Shown here: in pieces, positions 26,230 through 33,868 of the stretch
Layout of the letters: every line of letters starts with the position of its first letter
Numbering within the stretch: position 1 is the first letter of the stretch
Source of the DNA: an uncultured Clostridia bacterium
GTDB lineage: Bacteria > Bacillota > Clostridia > Christensenellales > UBA1242
Reading direction: 5' to 3'
DNA length: 53,912 nt
NCBI GenBank assembly: GCA_934778125.1
Contig: CAKVOF010000005.1
Location: 1 to 53,912, forward strand
Notes under the pieces: model-generated
Told to the model about the DNA's origin: nothing
Databases searched by the model: none
The model's input: the letters and a program-made list of their open reading frames with translations, nothing else
Program-made: the position numbers and the translations under genes

Positions 26230-26769
26230 TTAAAATTCTAATTCACTATCAGCTTGCAAAGTTTTGTTAACATAAGTTTCTGCTTCACATAAATATGTTA
26301 AATTATTTTGAGTTTGCATTTCAGAACCAACTAAAGCTACTTCTTCAGAAAGTTTTAATCTTCCTTTTTCGTTAACCACAAAAGCAAATCCGCTTCTAAT
26401 ATTTTTATCATCAGCCATAGATAAGCAAACAGCAGAAACGCCATCAGTTGCAACAGTTGAACCATCATAGTTTGTTTGATAAGCAACGTTACCTTTATTT
26501 GTTCCAACCAAGTAAACTGCTGTGTTGTGAATTCTTTCAGCTTTTGTTGAAACATTGTGCACATCACCAACAGGTAATTCAATATCAACAGACTTCAAAG
26601 CCTTGCAAACGTTTTTGCAATAGTATTTAGATTCAAATGAATTTAATTTACCATTAAAATCACTAACAACTGGACCAATAACAGCAGTGTTAACTGGGTT
26701 TTTATCAAGTGGTTCAGCATCATTAACGCTCATTACTCTTTCCATAAATTTATTATTGTTTTCGCTCAT
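26230..26769 (-). CDS. Hypothetical protein, orphan
   Basis: A 179-residue soluble protein without a signal peptide. Beta-rich middle (NTAVYLVGTNKGNVAYQTNY, SGFAFVVNEKGRL) and a helical, acidic C-terminus. I do not recognise the family. A strong GAGGAGG ribosome binding site, an extended -10 promoter and a dedicated terminator indicate an expressed monocistronic gene. Confidence 0.6.
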   Translation of the reverse strand: MSENNNKFMERVMSVNDAEPLDKNPVNTAVIGPVVSDFNGKLNSFESKYYCKNVCKALKSVDIELPVGDVHNVSTKAERIHNTAVYLVGTNKGNVAYQTNYDGSTVATDGVSAVCLSMADDKNIRSGFAFVVNEKGRLKLSEEVALVGSEMQTQNNLTYLCEAETYVNKTLQADSELEF

Positions 26770-26797
26770 AATTTCCTCCTCTTATTTGCCAGCCAAT

Positions 26798-26826
26798 ATT
26801 TTAGCATAGGAAAAAGCCAAAAGCAA
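26798..26826 (-). promoter_or_regulatory. Promoter of the 179-codon orphan gene
   Basis: Minus-strand TTGCTT, a 17-base spacer, and TAAAAT with TG one base upstream (extended -10). The gene starts 29 bases after the -10 box. Confidence 0.6.
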
Positions 26827-26946
26827 TACTCAACTTAAAAATTTTTTATTTTTTAACGCTTAATACAATAAGCTCTAGAGTCATTAATTCCATGTGTTTG
26901 ATATAGAATACTTATTAAGCGAAAGCTTTATGCAAAAAACTATAAT

Positions 26947-26976
26947 TAAAAAAATCCGCAAGGTAACTTGCGGATT
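26947..26976 (-). terminator. Terminator after the 97-codon gene
   Basis: AATCCGCAAG (26953-26962) pairs perfectly with CTTGCGGATT (26967-26976), loop GTAA; on the minus strand TTTTTTT follows. It is 10 bases past the stop. Confidence 0.88.
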
Positions 26977-26986
26977 AAATATTATA

Positions 26987-27280
26987 TTACTCTGTTCCCA
27001 TGCCATCTATCGACATATCGCCAATCAAATCACTCTTATAAAAGCCATTGTAATTCGATCCTCTTACAATTTCTGAAAACTTTTGCATTTTTTCAACACT
27101 AAGCAACTGATCATAAAAATCATTACCACTAATTGAATTAATAGGAGCATCAACAGTTTTTTCCAAAGCATCAACAGCTTCTCTTTTTAGTTGCTCAATT
27201 ATGTTGCCTTGGTTCATAACGCTATCCAAGCCTGTTCCGTTCAATATTGATGCTAACATACTTTGTTTAAAATTCTTCAT
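26987..27280 (-). CDS. Hypothetical small protein
   Basis: A 97-residue helical protein without membrane segments (KNFKQSMLASILNGTG, then an amphipathic IIEQLKREAVDALEKTV). No family recognised. GTGGGAGG precedes ATG by 9 bases, and the gene is flanked by a strong promoter and a strong terminator, so it is a real monocistronic gene. Confidence 0.62.
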   Translation of the reverse strand: MKNFKQSMLASILNGTGLDSVMNQGNIIEQLKREAVDALEKTVDAPINSISGNDFYDQLLSVEKMQKFSEIVRGSNYNGFYKSDLIGDMSIDGMGTE

Positions 27281-27312
27281 ATCTAATACCTCCCACCTTA
27301 ATTACTACATAT

Positions 27313-27341
27313 AATATAGCATATTTAAGATATAATGTCAA
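27313..27341 (-). promoter_or_regulatory. Strong promoter of the 97-codon gene
   Basis: Minus-strand TTGACA, a 17-base spacer, and TATATT with an extended TG. One of the strongest promoters in the window. Confidence 0.75.
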
Positions 27342-27386
27342 TAGCTTTTAAATGAATATTTATGCATTTATATGAATAATTTCAAA

Positions 27387-27674
27387 TTATTTATCAAAAA
27401 TATCTTCTAAAATCTTTAGAATGTTTATTGCACAATCTTTTAACTTCACACACTCCGCCTTTAATATAGACAAGTCTTCATCTAACTCGTAGTTTATATT
27501 AAATTCTTTAGCTTTTCTGCCTCGCTTAGGAAAATTAGAATCTTTTTCATATTCACAATTAATAATTTTTTCTATTAATTCTTGTTTTTTAAATTTTGTT
27601 GGAGCAACCACGCCTTTTTCTCTAGCCATTATTCTTAGCGAGTGAATAGAATATTTATTTAAATCATAACTCAT
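27387..27674 (-). CDS. Small SAP/Rho-N-like domain protein
   Basis: About 95 residues. MSYDLNKYSIHSLRIMAREKG... then PTKFKKQELIEKI is a helix-extended-loop-helix of the SAP/HeH/Rho-N type, which usually binds nucleic acid. A basic RGRKAKEF patch and a C-terminal amphipathic helix with two cysteines follow. The function is unknown. ATG at 27674 is chosen: TATAAT ends 6 bases before it and there is no Shine-Dalgarno sequence, so the message should be leaderless. It is divergent from the XRE regulator and shares operator sites with it. Confidence 0.6.
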   Translation of the reverse strand: MSYDLNKYSIHSLRIMAREKGVVAPTKFKKQELIEKIINCEYEKDSNFPKRGRKAKEFNINYELDEDLSILKAECVKLKDCAINILKILEDIFDK

Positions 27675-27680
27675 AATACT

Positions 27681-27709
27681 ATTATATATCGCCAATTACG
27701 ATATGTAAA
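27681..27709 (-). promoter_or_regulatory. Leaderless promoter of the SAP-like gene
   Basis: Minus-strand TTTACA, 17 bases, TATAAT, 6 bases, ATG. The spacer is almost exactly operator 1 (27686-27704). Confidence 0.7.
27686..27704. promoter_or_regulatory. Operator 1 of the XRE/SAP divergent pair
   Basis: ATATCG-N7-CGATAT, a perfect inverted repeat in the spacer between the -35 and -10 boxes of the SAP-like gene. Confidence 0.7.
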
Positions 27710-27721
27710 GCAAAAAAACAA

Positions 27722-27740
27722 ATGTCGTAAAATGCGATAT
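27722..27740. promoter_or_regulatory. Operator 2 of the XRE/SAP divergent pair
   Basis: ATGTCG-N7-CGATAT, with the same 6-7-6 layout as operators 1 and 3 and one mismatch in the palindrome. Confidence 0.68.
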
Positions 27741-27750
27741 GTTGCGAAAA

Positions 27751-27769
27751 ATGTCGATAAATGCGATAT
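27751..27769. promoter_or_regulatory. Operator 3 of the XRE/SAP divergent pair
   Basis: ATGTCG-N7-CGATAT, overlapping the likely -10 region of the XRE gene (GATATT or TATTAT, with TTGCGA at 27742-27747 as a possible -35 box). Confidence 0.68.
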
Positions 27770-27781
27770 TATACGATTGTT

Positions 27782-27976
27782 ATGAGTAATATATCAAAAA
27801 ATTTGAAGATTTTAAGAAAATATAAAAATTTAACACAAAAACAACTTGGTGAACTTATTGGATACTCAAATCGTGCGGTTGGTGATTGGGAACTTGGAGT
27901 TAGCGAGCCTAATCTAAACACATTGAAGAAATTAAAAGATGTGTTTGGTGTTTCTTATGAGGATTTATTAGATTGA
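27782..27976 (+). CDS. XRE-family transcriptional regulator (Cro/CI-type HTH)
   Basis: A 64-residue protein that is almost entirely one helix-turn-helix domain: ISKNLKILRKYKNLTQKQLGELIGYSNRAVGDWELG with the recognition helix GYSNRAVGDWE, then PNLNTLKKLKDVFGVSYEDLL. It would bind as a dimer to the three matching operators upstream and repress itself and the divergent gene. ATG at 27782 fits the family; no Shine-Dalgarno sequence is present and the -10 region is only 5-10 bases away, so it is probably leaderless. A frame extension of seven codons upstream covers operator 3 and is rejected. Confidence 0.85.
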   Translation: MSNISKNLKILRKYKNLTQKQLGELIGYSNRAVGDWELGVSEPNLNTLKKLKDVFGVSYEDLLD

Positions 27977-28072
27977 ATTAGTTATTTAATCCCAAAATAA
28001 AGTGAAAATATATATGCTTTGGGGTTAAAACCTAAAACATATGTAAGCAAATTAATAGTTTATTGAACCCTA

Positions 28073-28112
28073 AAAAAAACATATTTTAAATCAATTTAAA
28101 ATATGTTTTTTT
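28073..28112. terminator. Bidirectional terminator, XRE gene and mnmA
   Basis: An 18-bp perfect A+T-rich stem (28073-28090 with 28095-28112), loop TCAA, flanked by A- and T-runs. It stops mnmA on the minus strand and possibly the XRE gene on the plus. Confidence 0.75.
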
Positions 28113-28132
28113 ATTTGAATATTATCATATTA

Positions 28133-29266
28133 TTAGAACTTTAAAACATTTTCGATTATTCCACCGCCCAAACAAACACTTTCACCTTCATATTCAGAAT
28201 TATTTGTTTTTAACAAAGTATTTAAATCTTGATACAACACAACAAACTGGCCCGGAGTAACAGCCCTTTGTTTTTCAGCAAATGAAACGTATATTTCTTT
28301 ATCACTCCTTATTTCAACTGTTACTTTTTGGTCGGGTTGCCTATATCTAAATTTTGCAAAACATTCAAACTTCTTCTCTTTAGGAAGCCCACTAATCCAA
28401 TTAAAATTATCACTAGTTAATGCATCACTAAATAGTTGGTCATCTTCACCTTGTGAAACAAGCAAAATATTGTTTTTTACATCTTTATCAACAACAAACC
28501 ATCTATCACCATTTCCACCTTTTTTACCACCAATATTTAAGCCTTTTCTTTGGCCAAGAGTATAAAACATAACTCCATCGTGAGTGCCAACTTGATTTCC
28601 CTCCATGTCACAAATTTTACCTGGTTTTGCAGGTAAAAATTCTTGCAAAAATTGCTTAAATCGGCGTTCGCCAATAAAACAAACCCCTGTGCTATCCTTC
28701 TTTGTTGCAGTGCTTAAACCATATTTTTCTGCAATTTTTCTAACTTCTGGCTTTTCAATATCGCCTAACGGGAAAATAACATTTTCTAATTGTTTTTGAC
28801 TTAGTTGATTCAAAAAATATGTTTGGTCTTTATTCAAATCTTTCGCCTTCAATAAATATATAACACCATCAATTGTTTTAACTTTAGCATAATGCCCTGT
28901 CGCGATATAATCAGCGTTTAGTTTTTTGGCAAATTCCTTAAACGGTCCAAATTTAATCTCTCTATTGCAAAGCACGTCTGGATTTGGTGTTCTTCCTTTT
29001 TTATACTCATCTAAGAAATAAGAAAAAACTCTATCTAAATATTCACTAGCAAAATTAACAGAATAGTATGGAATATCAAGCGCGTTGCAAACTCTTTTAA
29101 CATCTTCATAATCAGTTATTGCAGTGCAACAACCATTTTCATCATCTTCTTCCCAATTATGCATAAAAAGACCAATAACATTATAGCCTTGATCTTTTAA
29201 TAGTTGAGCCGAAACTGAACTATCAACACCACCACTCATTCCAACAACCACAGTTTTTTTATTCAT
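28133..29266 (-). CDS. mnmA: tRNA-specific 2-thiouridylase MnmA
   Basis: A 377-residue enzyme that activates U34 of tRNA-Lys/Glu/Gln with ATP and installs sulfur. It has the PP-loop GMSGGVDSS (10-17), the catalytic cysteine in NPDVLCNREIKF (Cys100) and the second active-site cysteine in STGVCFIGERRF (Cys196), with GHYAK between. Full length for the family. The start overlaps the end of the TM2-domain gene by 8 bases; AAGGGAAAG lies just upstream. Confidence 0.94.
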   Translation of the reverse strand: MNKKTVVVGMSGGVDSSVSAQLLKDQGYNVIGLFMHNWEEDDENGCCTAITDYEDVKRVCNALDIPYYSVNFASEYLDRVFSYFLDEYKKGRTPNPDVLCNREIKFGPFKEFAKKLNADYIATGHYAKVKTIDGVIYLLKAKDLNKDQTYFLNQLSQKQLENVIFPLGDIEKPEVRKIAEKYGLSTATKKDSTGVCFIGERRFKQFLQEFLPAKPGKICDMEGNQVGTHDGVMFYTLGQRKGLNIGGKKGGNGDRWFVVDKDVKNNILLVSQGEDDQLFSDALTSDNFNWISGLPKEKKFECFAKFRYRQPDQKVTVEIRSDKEIYVSFAEKQRAVTPGQFVVLYQDLNTLLKTNNSEYEGESVCLGGGIIENVLKF

Positions 29267-29750
29267 ACTTTCTTTCCCTTAATTTAACCTCTTCAATTGT
29301 TGCAAGTTTTATAGGAATTTTGAAATATCCAAACGCAACAGCAAAGATATCCACAATCCATAAAAGTCCAATAATTATTCCAAACACGGAAAAAAACTCT
29401 AGCAAACTTTTTGCTACCGCACTTTTCCATATCTTTTGATTTAATTCAAGTAAAATTGAAAATAAAACTAGCGAAGCAACTCCAATATTAAAAACAATTC
29501 CTCTTGTTTTTCTACCAACAGCATAGTTATGGACACCAAATAAACCTAAAAAAATAGTTATAAGAAGCAAACTTCTTTTATTAACATCATATGGCATAGT
29601 TGAACTTAAAGTGACCTCATCTTTTAAGCCCTTTTTTAATGATTTTTTGGCTTCAATATTGCTTGAATAAATTACTTGATTTGCATAAATTTTGCAATAA
29701 GGACAATATGTTTTTAAATGCATTTTTGCATTACATATAGGACATCTCAT
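29259..29750 (-). CDS. Zinc-ribbon plus TM2-domain membrane protein
   Basis: A 163-residue protein. Residues 3-19 are a two-CxxC zinc ribbon (CPIC...CPYC). Residues 60-145 are a TM2-type membrane domain: IFLGLFGVHNYAVGRKTRGI, two hydrophobic helices and a third near the C-terminus. TM2 proteins have no settled function. AAGGGA lies 6 bases before ATG. It is co-transcribed with mnmA, which overlaps it, but a functional link is not obvious. The cloverleaf palindrome is immediately upstream. Confidence 0.7.
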   Translation of the reverse strand: MRCPICNAKMHLKTYCPYCKIYANQVIYSSNIEAKKSLKKGLKDEVTLSSTMPYDVNKRSLLLITIFLGLFGVHNYAVGRKTRGIVFNIGVASLVLFSILLELNQKIWKSAVAKSLLEFFSVFGIIIGLLWIVDIFAVAFGYFKIPIKLATIEEVKLRERKYE

Positions 29751-29776
29751 TATTTTTCCCTTTTAAATTGGAATAC

Positions 29777-29861
29777 GGAGCGAAAATTATGCATTTCCAA
29801 TGCATAAAACTTTTCTCCGAAAAGTTTACGGGTGTTTTTAAAACACCCGAATTTTCGCTCC
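29777..29861. repeat. Perfect 85-base cloverleaf palindrome
   Basis: Outer stem GGAGCGAAAATT (29777-29788) pairs with AATTTTCGCTCC (29850-29861). Inside are three hairpins with 7, 9 and 9 bp: 29789-29805, 29807-29827 and 29829-29849, with triloops TCC, TCC and TTA. Only A29806 and A29828 are unpaired between stems. It lies 27 bases upstream of the TM2 gene. Confidence 0.75.
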
Positions 29862-30000
29862 CACCATATAATAACACATTTATCAACATTTTAAAATAAA
29901 AAACAAATAATAATTCAAATAAACAAATATTTTAAACAAACCCTCATCACAAAATAGATTTAAGTTTTTGCGAATAGCAGTAATGGTTGGGAAACGCCTA

Positions 30001-30318
30001 AAACACGAGTGCGATTAGCACTGTTTCTCCCCCAGTTTATAAACAACGTAACCATTTTAAAATTTGAGTAGAAACGCAGTGTTGCACTGTTTTTTCTTTC
30101 AAAATTCTATTTCAAAAAATGAAAAAAGCCGAAAACGCAGTATCACGCAGTTTTTTATTTTTCCAAAGCAAAAGTTTATTTCAGAAAATGAAAAAAGCCG
30201 AAAAACACAGTGAGACAAGGCTCGCTCAAATTTTAATAGGGAGTTTATACATAATAAATGACCGTTTTAAAATTTGAGCAGAAACGATGTATCACGCAGT
30301 TTTTCGGCTTTTTTTTCC
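30001..30318. repeat. Array of about five diverged hairpin-forming units
   Basis: Units beginning near 30001, 30072, 30132, 30200 and 30282 share the form AAAACGCAGT...CACGCAGTTTTT, and most can fold. Between them are longer direct repeats: a 26-base segment at 30051-30076 recurs at 30261-30286 with two mismatches, and AATGAAAAAAGCCGAAAA recurs at 30118-30135 and 30187-30204. GCTCAAATTTTAA (30224-30236) is inverted at 30267-30279. The whole non-coding interval 29862-30317 is explained by this array plus A+T-rich flank; no gene is seen. Confidence 0.65.
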
Positions 30319-31334
30319 TATTGTTCTTTTGAGAACATATACGAAGCAAACCTCATACATTGAGTACTATAACTCATTTCATTATCATACCATGCTATTA
30401 ATTTTACGAAAGTTGGAGAAAGCATAATGCCGGCACCTTCATCGAAAATGCTACCATATCTACTACCGATGAAATCAGATGAAACAACAGGTTCGTTTGT
30501 GTAACCCATAACACCTTTCATTTCATTTTCACTAGTATCTTTAATTGCTTTGCAAATTTCCTCATAAGTTGTTTCTTTTGCAAGGCGAACAGTTAAGTCA
30601 ACAACTGAAACATCAAGAGTTGGAACTCTTAAACTCATACCAGTTAATTTGCCATTAAGTTCTGGAATAACAACACCAACCGCTTTGGCAGCACCCGTTG
30701 ATGATGGAATAATATTTCCACAACCCGCTCTACCACCTCTCCAATCTTTTTTGCTTGGGCCATCAACGATTAATTGAGTTGCTGTAACGCTATGAACAGT
30801 TGTCATTAAACCTTCAACGATTCCAAATTTGTCGTTAACAATTTTAGCTAGAGGTGCTAAGCAGTTTGTTGTGCAACTTGCGTTTGATACAACATCCATA
30901 TCTGTTGAATATGAAGTGTGGTTAACTCCATAAACGAACATTGGGCAACCATTTTTGCCAGGAGCAGTGATAATAACTCTCTTTGCGCCACCTTTTAAAT
31001 GTTTTGAAGCATCTTCTTTTGCAACAAACTTACCAGTTGCTTCGAAAACATAATCAACGCCCTCTTTTCCCCAAGGAATTTCTTCTGGATTCATAGAAGC
31101 AAAGAATTTAACTCTTTTACCATTAACAACTAAAGAATCCCCATCAACTTCACAAGTTCCAGTAAAATTACCATGAACAGTGTCATGCATAAATAAATAT
31201 TTCGCGTAATCAACAGTGATGAATGGATCGTTAATAGCAACAACATCAAGATCATCAAATTCGAATGATAATCTTAGAAGTTGCCTTCCGATTCTACCAA
31301 AACCATTAATACCTAATTTTGCTACTTTTGTCAT
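30318..31334 (-). CDS. gap: Glyceraldehyde-3-phosphate dehydrogenase, type I
   Basis: A 338-residue NAD-dependent glycolytic enzyme. N-terminal GINGFGRIGRQLLR binds NAD, and the catalytic motif SNASCTTNCLAP contains Cys154, with His181 in TTVHSVTATQ. Phosphate-site residues are in SSTGAAKAVG and SLRVPT. INDPF with Asp36 fits NAD specificity. AAAGGAGAT lies 6 bases before ATG. It follows the M29 aminopeptidase gene by 40 bases and may be read from its transcript. The repeat array starts at its stop codon. Confidence 0.95.
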   Translation of the reverse strand: MTKVAKLGINGFGRIGRQLLRLSFEFDDLDVVAINDPFITVDYAKYLFMHDTVHGNFTGTCEVDGDSLVVNGKRVKFFASMNPEEIPWGKEGVDYVFEATGKFVAKEDASKHLKGGAKRVIITAPGKNGCPMFVYGVNHTSYSTDMDVVSNASCTTNCLAPLAKIVNDKFGIVEGLMTTVHSVTATQLIVDGPSKKDWRGGRAGCGNIIPSSTGAAKAVGVVIPELNGKLTGMSLRVPTLDVSVVDLTVRLAKETTYEEICKAIKDTSENEMKGVMGYTNEPVVSSDFIGSRYGSIFDEGAGIMLSPTFVKLIAWYDNEMSYSTQCMRFASYMFSKEQ

Positions 31335-31374
31335 ACAAAAATCTCCTTTTTTTACTTTAAATATTATACCAACA

Positions 31375-32472
31375 TTATTTATTCAACGCAACTAAATTAG
31401 TTGGTACAAAATCACCATTTTCATAAATTAATTTATCATCAAAATAAATTTTTCCTCCGCCATATTCTTTTTTATGGCATTGAATTAAATCCCAGTGAAT
31501 TGCGCTTTTATTACCGTTATATGCATCATCATATGAACTTCCTAGAGCCATATGAATCGAACACCCCATTTTTTCATCAAATAGAATATCGTGAATTGGT
31601 TGAGTAACAAATCTATTCACACCAAACGAAAATTCACCAACATATCTTGCAGATTCATCAACGCTAATAATTTTTTCAAATGCTTCATCGTTATTGCATT
31701 TATGACTAACAATTTTGCCGTTTTCAAATTCAAGATAGATATTCGTGAACTCTTTTCCATCATACTTTGTTGGAATATTGAATTCAATATGGCCGTTGAT
31801 ACTATCTTTAACTGGCGCCGTGTATATTTCCCCATCTGGAATGTTGCATTCACCAACACATTTAATCGCAGGAATGCCCTTAATGCTAAACGTTAAATCA
31901 GTGTTTTTTGCAACTATATGAACTTTATCTGTTTCATTCATTAATTTTTCTAAAGGTGTTAAATTTTTATCAAGCTCAGCATAATCCATTGTGCAAACTT
32001 GATAATAAAAATCTTCAAATTTCTCCGTACTCATTCTTGCACTTTGAGCAAAACTTGGAGTTGGGTAACCTAACAAAACCCATTTTTTAGAGCATCGAAT
32101 ATCAAAATGCACTGGTTTTGTGTGATACTTACTTTGAGCAGATAACGCACTTTCAGGCACATCACTATATTCAAATGTGTTGTTGCTACCGCCAATTAAA
32201 ATAACAGCATCCATTTTTTCCATCATATAGCTATCAATATCAGCTAAAAATTTAAAATACTCTTCATCAGCACCAAGCATTATATGCCTTTGATTACTTT
32301 TAATTATTGGCCTCAAAATTGGATAAGCCCCAACTTTATAGATTTCATCAATAAGCGCATTAATAAGTGAATCCGAACAACTTGAATATTGAATAAGAAC
32401 CTTCTCACCTTTTTTAACTGAACACGAATAATTAACAAGTTTTTCAGCTAATTTTTTTTCCCTTAAATCCAT
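31375..32472 (-). CDS. M29-family aminopeptidase (AmpS/AmpT type)
   Basis: A 366-residue metallopeptidase that removes N-terminal amino acids in the cytoplasm. M29 metal-site and active-site residues are seen: VGECNIPDGEIYTAPV (the two Glu ligands), then HMALGSSYDDAYNG and KSAIHWDLI (His, Tyr, His and Asp). N-terminal LAEKLVNYSCSVKKGEKVLIQY is typical of the family. The start is set by AAGGAGAG before ATG at 32472; the longer open frame runs through a palindromic non-coding element and is rejected. No signal peptide. Confidence 0.85.
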   Translation of the reverse strand: MDLREKKLAEKLVNYSCSVKKGEKVLIQYSSCSDSLINALIDEIYKVGAYPILRPIIKSNQRHIMLGADEEYFKFLADIDSYMMEKMDAVILIGGSNNTFEYSDVPESALSAQSKYHTKPVHFDIRCSKKWVLLGYPTPSFAQSARMSTEKFEDFYYQVCTMDYAELDKNLTPLEKLMNETDKVHIVAKNTDLTFSIKGIPAIKCVGECNIPDGEIYTAPVKDSINGHIEFNIPTKYDGKEFTNIYLEFENGKIVSHKCNNDEAFEKIISVDESARYVGEFSFGVNRFVTQPIHDILFDEKMGCSIHMALGSSYDDAYNGNKSAIHWDLIQCHKKEYGGGKIYFDDKLIYENGDFVPTNLVALNK

Positions 32473-32502
32473 ATTTCTCTCCTTTTTCGATATAATAATG
32501 GG

Positions 32503-32578
32503 GCAAAAGCCAAATTCTAACGAATTTTGTTTTGCTAACCGCAAAACTCTCGCTCGCGCGCTCGCTCGTGGCTTTTGC
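32503..32578. repeat. Composite palindromic element upstream of the M29 gene
   Basis: Outer stem GCAAAAGCCA (32503-32512) pairs with TGGCTTTTGC (32569-32578). Inside are a 5-bp hairpin (32513-32526, loop TAAC), a 7-bp hairpin GTTTTGC/GCAAAAC (32529-32547, loop TAACC) and a G+C-rich CTCG-repeat segment (32549-32568) that does not fold. It resembles the 29.8 kb element in layout, not in sequence. Confidence 0.6.
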
Positions 32579-32676
32579 ACGCCTTAAAGTATCCATAATA
32601 ATGAAAAAATAATCGTAAATAATTATGAACAACTATCAATAGATATATTATTGCAAAATTTATAAAAAAGTAAACA

Positions 32677-32701
32677 AAAAGAGCTAAAAAATAGCTCTTT
32701 T
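32677..32701 (-). terminator. Terminator after the glycosyltransferase-like gene
   Basis: AAAAGAGCTA pairs with TAGCTCTTTT, 5-base loop, then T-run on the minus strand. It lies about 115 bases past the stop of the 298-codon gene. Confidence 0.6.
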
Positions 32702-32817
32702 AAATTTTTTTATTAAATTTTCATAACTTAAATTACAAAAACAACAGTTAGAATCGCATTTTATAAAATGAATTATTGAAATAATGACATAACAATTTAC
32801 TACCAAAAAAATCAAAA

Positions 32818-33714
32818 TTAACTTTTAAAATTGTATTTTTCAACTTTATCGATTATGTCTTTCATTTCATTTGGATCAAATTCCTCACCTGCTCTAAATA
32901 AAATTGTAGATCGCGTTAGGAACAAAAATGATGTTACACCAAATCCCATAAATAATAGCCATAAAACCATATGAATAAGGAATGAATAATCCCACGCCAA
33001 ACTCAATGCAACAATTTCAAAAGCTAAGCAAGCAATTGCCATAGCAATAGATAAAATCGAAGCCAACTTCAAACCTTTATAAGTTTTGCTTTTAACTGTG
33101 TATGATTCGTTAATCTTAACATTTTTACCAACTCTAAGATCAATCACATCGGTTTGATAGCCAACAAAAGAATCAAACACTCGAAGTTGTTGGTTTTTAG
33201 ATGGAAGTTGGTTAATTGTTTTAACAACTTCTTGATCTAGCAACTGAATATCGTTTTCCGCACATCTATCGGTGAATATATTAAGCATTTTGATACCAAG
33301 CTTATATATAAATCTTTTTAAGCCAACCCAAAACTTTTTAATGCCGGTATAATGCTTCTTTAAGTAAACGATTTTATTCCCCGCTTTCCAAGAAGCAATA
33401 AATGCTTTCAACACATCTTCATTGAATTCTTCTTTACCAGAATAAATAATAACCGCATCATAATGTTCAGCAGATTTCATTGCAATAGTTATCATTTTAT
33501 GCTCATTAATATCGTGAATAAACTTAATAGCACGGATATTTTCATAATCAATAAATTTAGTTCTAATAACACTAAAAAGCTTATTCATATTGTTATTTAA
33601 AGCATAAATAACATCAAATTGAACATCGCTAGCATCACACGCACTTTTTAAAATTTCATATTGCTTTTTAACATCAATTTCAGATAAAACTGGAACAATA
33701 ACTCCTATTTTCAA
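32818..33714 (-). CDS. Degenerate GT2-like glycosyltransferase with C-terminal membrane helices
   Basis: A 298-residue protein. N-terminal MKIGVIVPVL begins a GT-A-type fold, with YDAVIIYSGKEEFNEDVL where an active GT2 enzyme would have its DxD-like motif (the aspartates are not clear). KKHYTGIKKFWVGLKRFIYKLGIKMLN resembles DPM1-like enzymes before their membrane segment. Two C-terminal hydrophobic helices lie at about 215-270. Possibly a polyprenyl-sugar transferase relative that has lost catalysis. The start codon is TTG: AAGGAG sits 6 bases upstream of it, and no better ATG exists. Just downstream of fba. Confidence 0.6.
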   Translation of the reverse strand: MKIGVIVPVLSEIDVKKQYEILKSACDASDVQFDVIYALNNNMNKLFSVIRTKFIDYENIRAIKFIHDINEHKMITIAMKSAEHYDAVIIYSGKEEFNEDVLKAFIASWKAGNKIVYLKKHYTGIKKFWVGLKRFIYKLGIKMLNIFTDRCAENDIQLLDQEVVKTINQLPSKNQQLRVFDSFVGYQTDVIDLRVGKNVKINESYTVKSKTYKGLKLASILSIAMAIACLAFEIVALSLAWDYSFLIHMVLWLLFMGFGVTSFLFLTRSTILFRAGEEFDPNEMKDIIDKVEKYNFKS

Positions 33715-33810
33715 AATAATCTCCTTAATTTAAAGGTTTCCCACCTAGATTTTGGGTATAATTCTCCAATATAACCACTATTAGTTTACTAAAAAAAAGA
33801 ATAATAGTCA

Positions 33811-33849
33811 AAATAAAAGAGAAATTTTTTAGTAAATATCTCTCTTATT
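33811..33849 (-). terminator. Terminator after fba
   Basis: AAGAGA-type arms with inner GATATTT/AAATTTC pairing, then T-rich sequence on the minus strand; 20 bases past the fba stop. Confidence 0.5.
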
Positions 33850-33868
33850 TTACATATTTTAAATTAAA

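Noticed and set aside
26894..27076. 60-codon plus-strand frame overlapping the 97-codon gene
   Set aside because: It has no ribosome binding site and crosses the minus-strand terminator and coding sequence.
29760..29870. T-box or riboswitch reading of the cloverleaf
   Set aside because: No T-box sequence, specifier loop or known aptamer core is seen, and the element is an almost perfect palindrome, unlike aptamers.
32549..32568. A third hairpin in the element upstream of the aminopeptidase
   Set aside because: The CTCG-rich tract is repetitive on one strand and has no complementary arm.
32473..32632. 36- to 62-codon extension upstream of the M29 aminopeptidase
   Set aside because: It runs through a palindromic element, is Arg/Ala low-complexity, and a good AAGGAGAG precedes the ATG at 32472.
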